Shown piece by piece: positions 4,854 to 5,637 of a stretch of DNA of 5,637 nucleotides. The position numbers and the translations under genes were made by a program. Each line of letters opens with the position of its first letter. Within the stretch, counting starts at the first letter, position 1. The DNA is from Microbacterium sp. (lineage in GTDB: Bacteria; Actinomycetota; Actinomycetes; Actinomycetales; Microbacteriaceae). The DNA lies in the NCBI GenBank assembly GCA_003248845.1, contig QFPD01000159.1, positions 1-5,637 of the forward strand, read 5' to 3'. The notes beneath the pieces are model-generated. The model saw only the letters and a program-made list of their open reading frames with translations, made no database searches and had not been told where the DNA came from.

Positions 4854-5637
4854 CTAGCGGTATATCGCTGATGAGAGTCGCGCGGCGAGGTCCGCGTCCG
4901 CCGCGATCGTCATCTCGCGCCCGGGCCGGCCCTGCGGCGCACCCGTCACAACGCCGCCTGCCTCGGTGACGAGCAGCGCACCGGCCGCGTGATCCCATGG
5001 CCACAGTCCCCGTTCGAAGTAGCCGTCCAGTCGGCCCGCGGCGACGAACGCCAGGTCGAGCGAGGCCGCCCCGGCACGGCGGAGATCTCGTGCGAGCGGC
5101 ATGACTCGCCGCACGCGCTCGAGATCGCCGGCGTGCGTCGCCGGGTCGTAGCCGAACCCGGTGGCGAGCAGGGCACCGGCATCCGCGACCGTCGACACGG
5201 CCAGCCGCTGTGAGCCGAGCCATGCACCCCCACCACGGGTCGCGTGGAAGAGTTCGTCGACCACGGGCGTGTACACGACGCCGGTCTCGGCGGTCCACGC
5301 CTCCGGCGTCGGCTCGCCGCTGACGGCGGCGATCGAGACGGCGTAGTGCGGGATGCCGTAGGCGTAGTTGACCGTCCCGTCGATGGGGTCGACGACCCAC
5401 GTCACACCGCTCGTGCCGCGCCCCGCGCCCGACTCCTCGCCGAGGAAGCCGTCGTCGGGGCGCGCCTGAGCGAGGCGATCGCGAATCAGCTGCTCGACCT
5501 CGCGGTCGGCCTCGGTGACGATGTCGGCGAGCGCGGACTTGGTCGCGACGATCGCCACACCCTCGGTGCGGCGTCGGAGCGCAAGCGCGCCCGCCTCCCG
5601 CGCGATGTCGAGGGCGAGGTCGTGCAGGTCGCGATCG
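4854..5637 (-). CDS. Inositol-monophosphatase-family phosphatase, N-terminus beyond the window
   Basis: The reading frame is open to the right edge (260 residues visible). The upstream sequence LALDIAREAGALALRRRTEG is typical of this family's first helix, so the internal GTG at 5558 is not the start. Metal and active-site motifs are all present: TEADREVE, GEESG, DPIDGTVNYAYGIP, and WDHAAGALLVTEAGG near the C-terminus. The enzyme removes phosphate from small sugar or polyol phosphates using Mg2+. In actinobacteria this family includes inositol-1-phosphatases (SuhB/ImpA type, feeding phosphatidylinositol and mycothiol) and histidinol-phosphatases (HisN). The sequence alone does not let me choose, so I give no symbol. 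Probably only a few N-terminal residues are missing. Confidence 0.92.
   Translation of the reverse strand, partial: DRDLHDLALDIAREAGALALRRRTEGVAIVATKSALADIVTEADREVEQLIRDRLAQARPDDGFLGEESGAGRGTSGVTWVVDPIDGTVNYAYGIPHYAVSIAAVSGEPTPEAWTAETGVVYTPVVDELFHATRGGGAWLGSQRLAVSTVADAGALLATGFGYDPATHAGDLERVRRVMPLARDLRRAGAASLDLAFVAAGRLDGYFERGLWPWDHAAGALLVTEAGGVVTGAPQGRPGREMTIAADADLAARLSSAIYR

Noticed and set aside
5556..5558. GTG as the start of the inositol-monophosphatase-family gene
   Set aside because: The same frame continues upstream to the window edge with typical family helix sequence and good codon usage, so the true start is outside.
1..5637. CRISPR arrays, insertion sequences, transposases, integrases, riboswitches and rRNA
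   Set aside because: I looked and saw no regularly spaced repeats, terminal inverted repeats, transposase or integrase motifs, or recognisable riboswitch core.

Overview
The window is high-GC, almost gene-filled DNA typical of a Gram-positive actinobacterium. Several features suggest Micrococcales, most likely Microbacteriaceae such as Microbacterium. These are the mycothiol-type ArsC sequence, the ArsR with an N-terminal Cys15-Cys16 pair, tRNA genes without encoded CCA, and the recurrent heptamer GGATGCC/GGCATCC. The genus is an inference from sequence style, not a database match.

Layout from left to right. (1) 1-1417, minus strand: 5' part of a large membrane protein with a rhomboid-like membrane half, containing a GPSGG motif and a conserved His, joined to the start of a DUF2156 / phosphatidylglycerol lysyltransferase-type domain. 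It runs off the left edge, and its coding frame appears to shift in the last ~60 bases. (2) 1494-3091: an arsenic-response cluster. arsC and the remnant of an arsenic-operon FAD-dependent oxidoreductase point left; arsR and a phosphinothricin-acetyltransferase-like GNAT gene (ArsN1 type) point right. The 85-bp divergent control region holds two copies of a 16-bp ArsR-box-like repeat. (3) 3139-3315, minus: tRNA-Thr(GGU) and tRNA-Met(CAU). (4) 3377-4822, minus: a membrane-anchored M23 (LytM) peptidoglycan endopeptidase with a long disordered N-terminus. (5) 4854-5637, minus: an inositol-monophosphatase-family enzyme whose N-terminus lies beyond the right edge.

How the genes work together. ArsR probably represses both arms of the arsenic cluster until As(III) binds. 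ArsC reduces arsenate to arsenite, and the GNAT enzyme probably N-acetylates and so inactivates an organoarsenical or phosphinothricin-like amino acid. No arsenite efflux pump (Acr3 or ArsB) is visible, and the flavoprotein gene has lost its middle, so the cluster looks reduced or continues elsewhere in the genome. The remaining genes are ordinary chromosomal functions.

The most interesting signals are the gutted flavoprotein whose shifted frame ends exactly on the arsC start codon, the twin operator repeats, the rhomboid-like/DUF2156 fusion with a possible frameshift at the edge, and the roughly nine-fold excess of GGATGCC/GGCATCC. No new type of defence or mobile system is visible.
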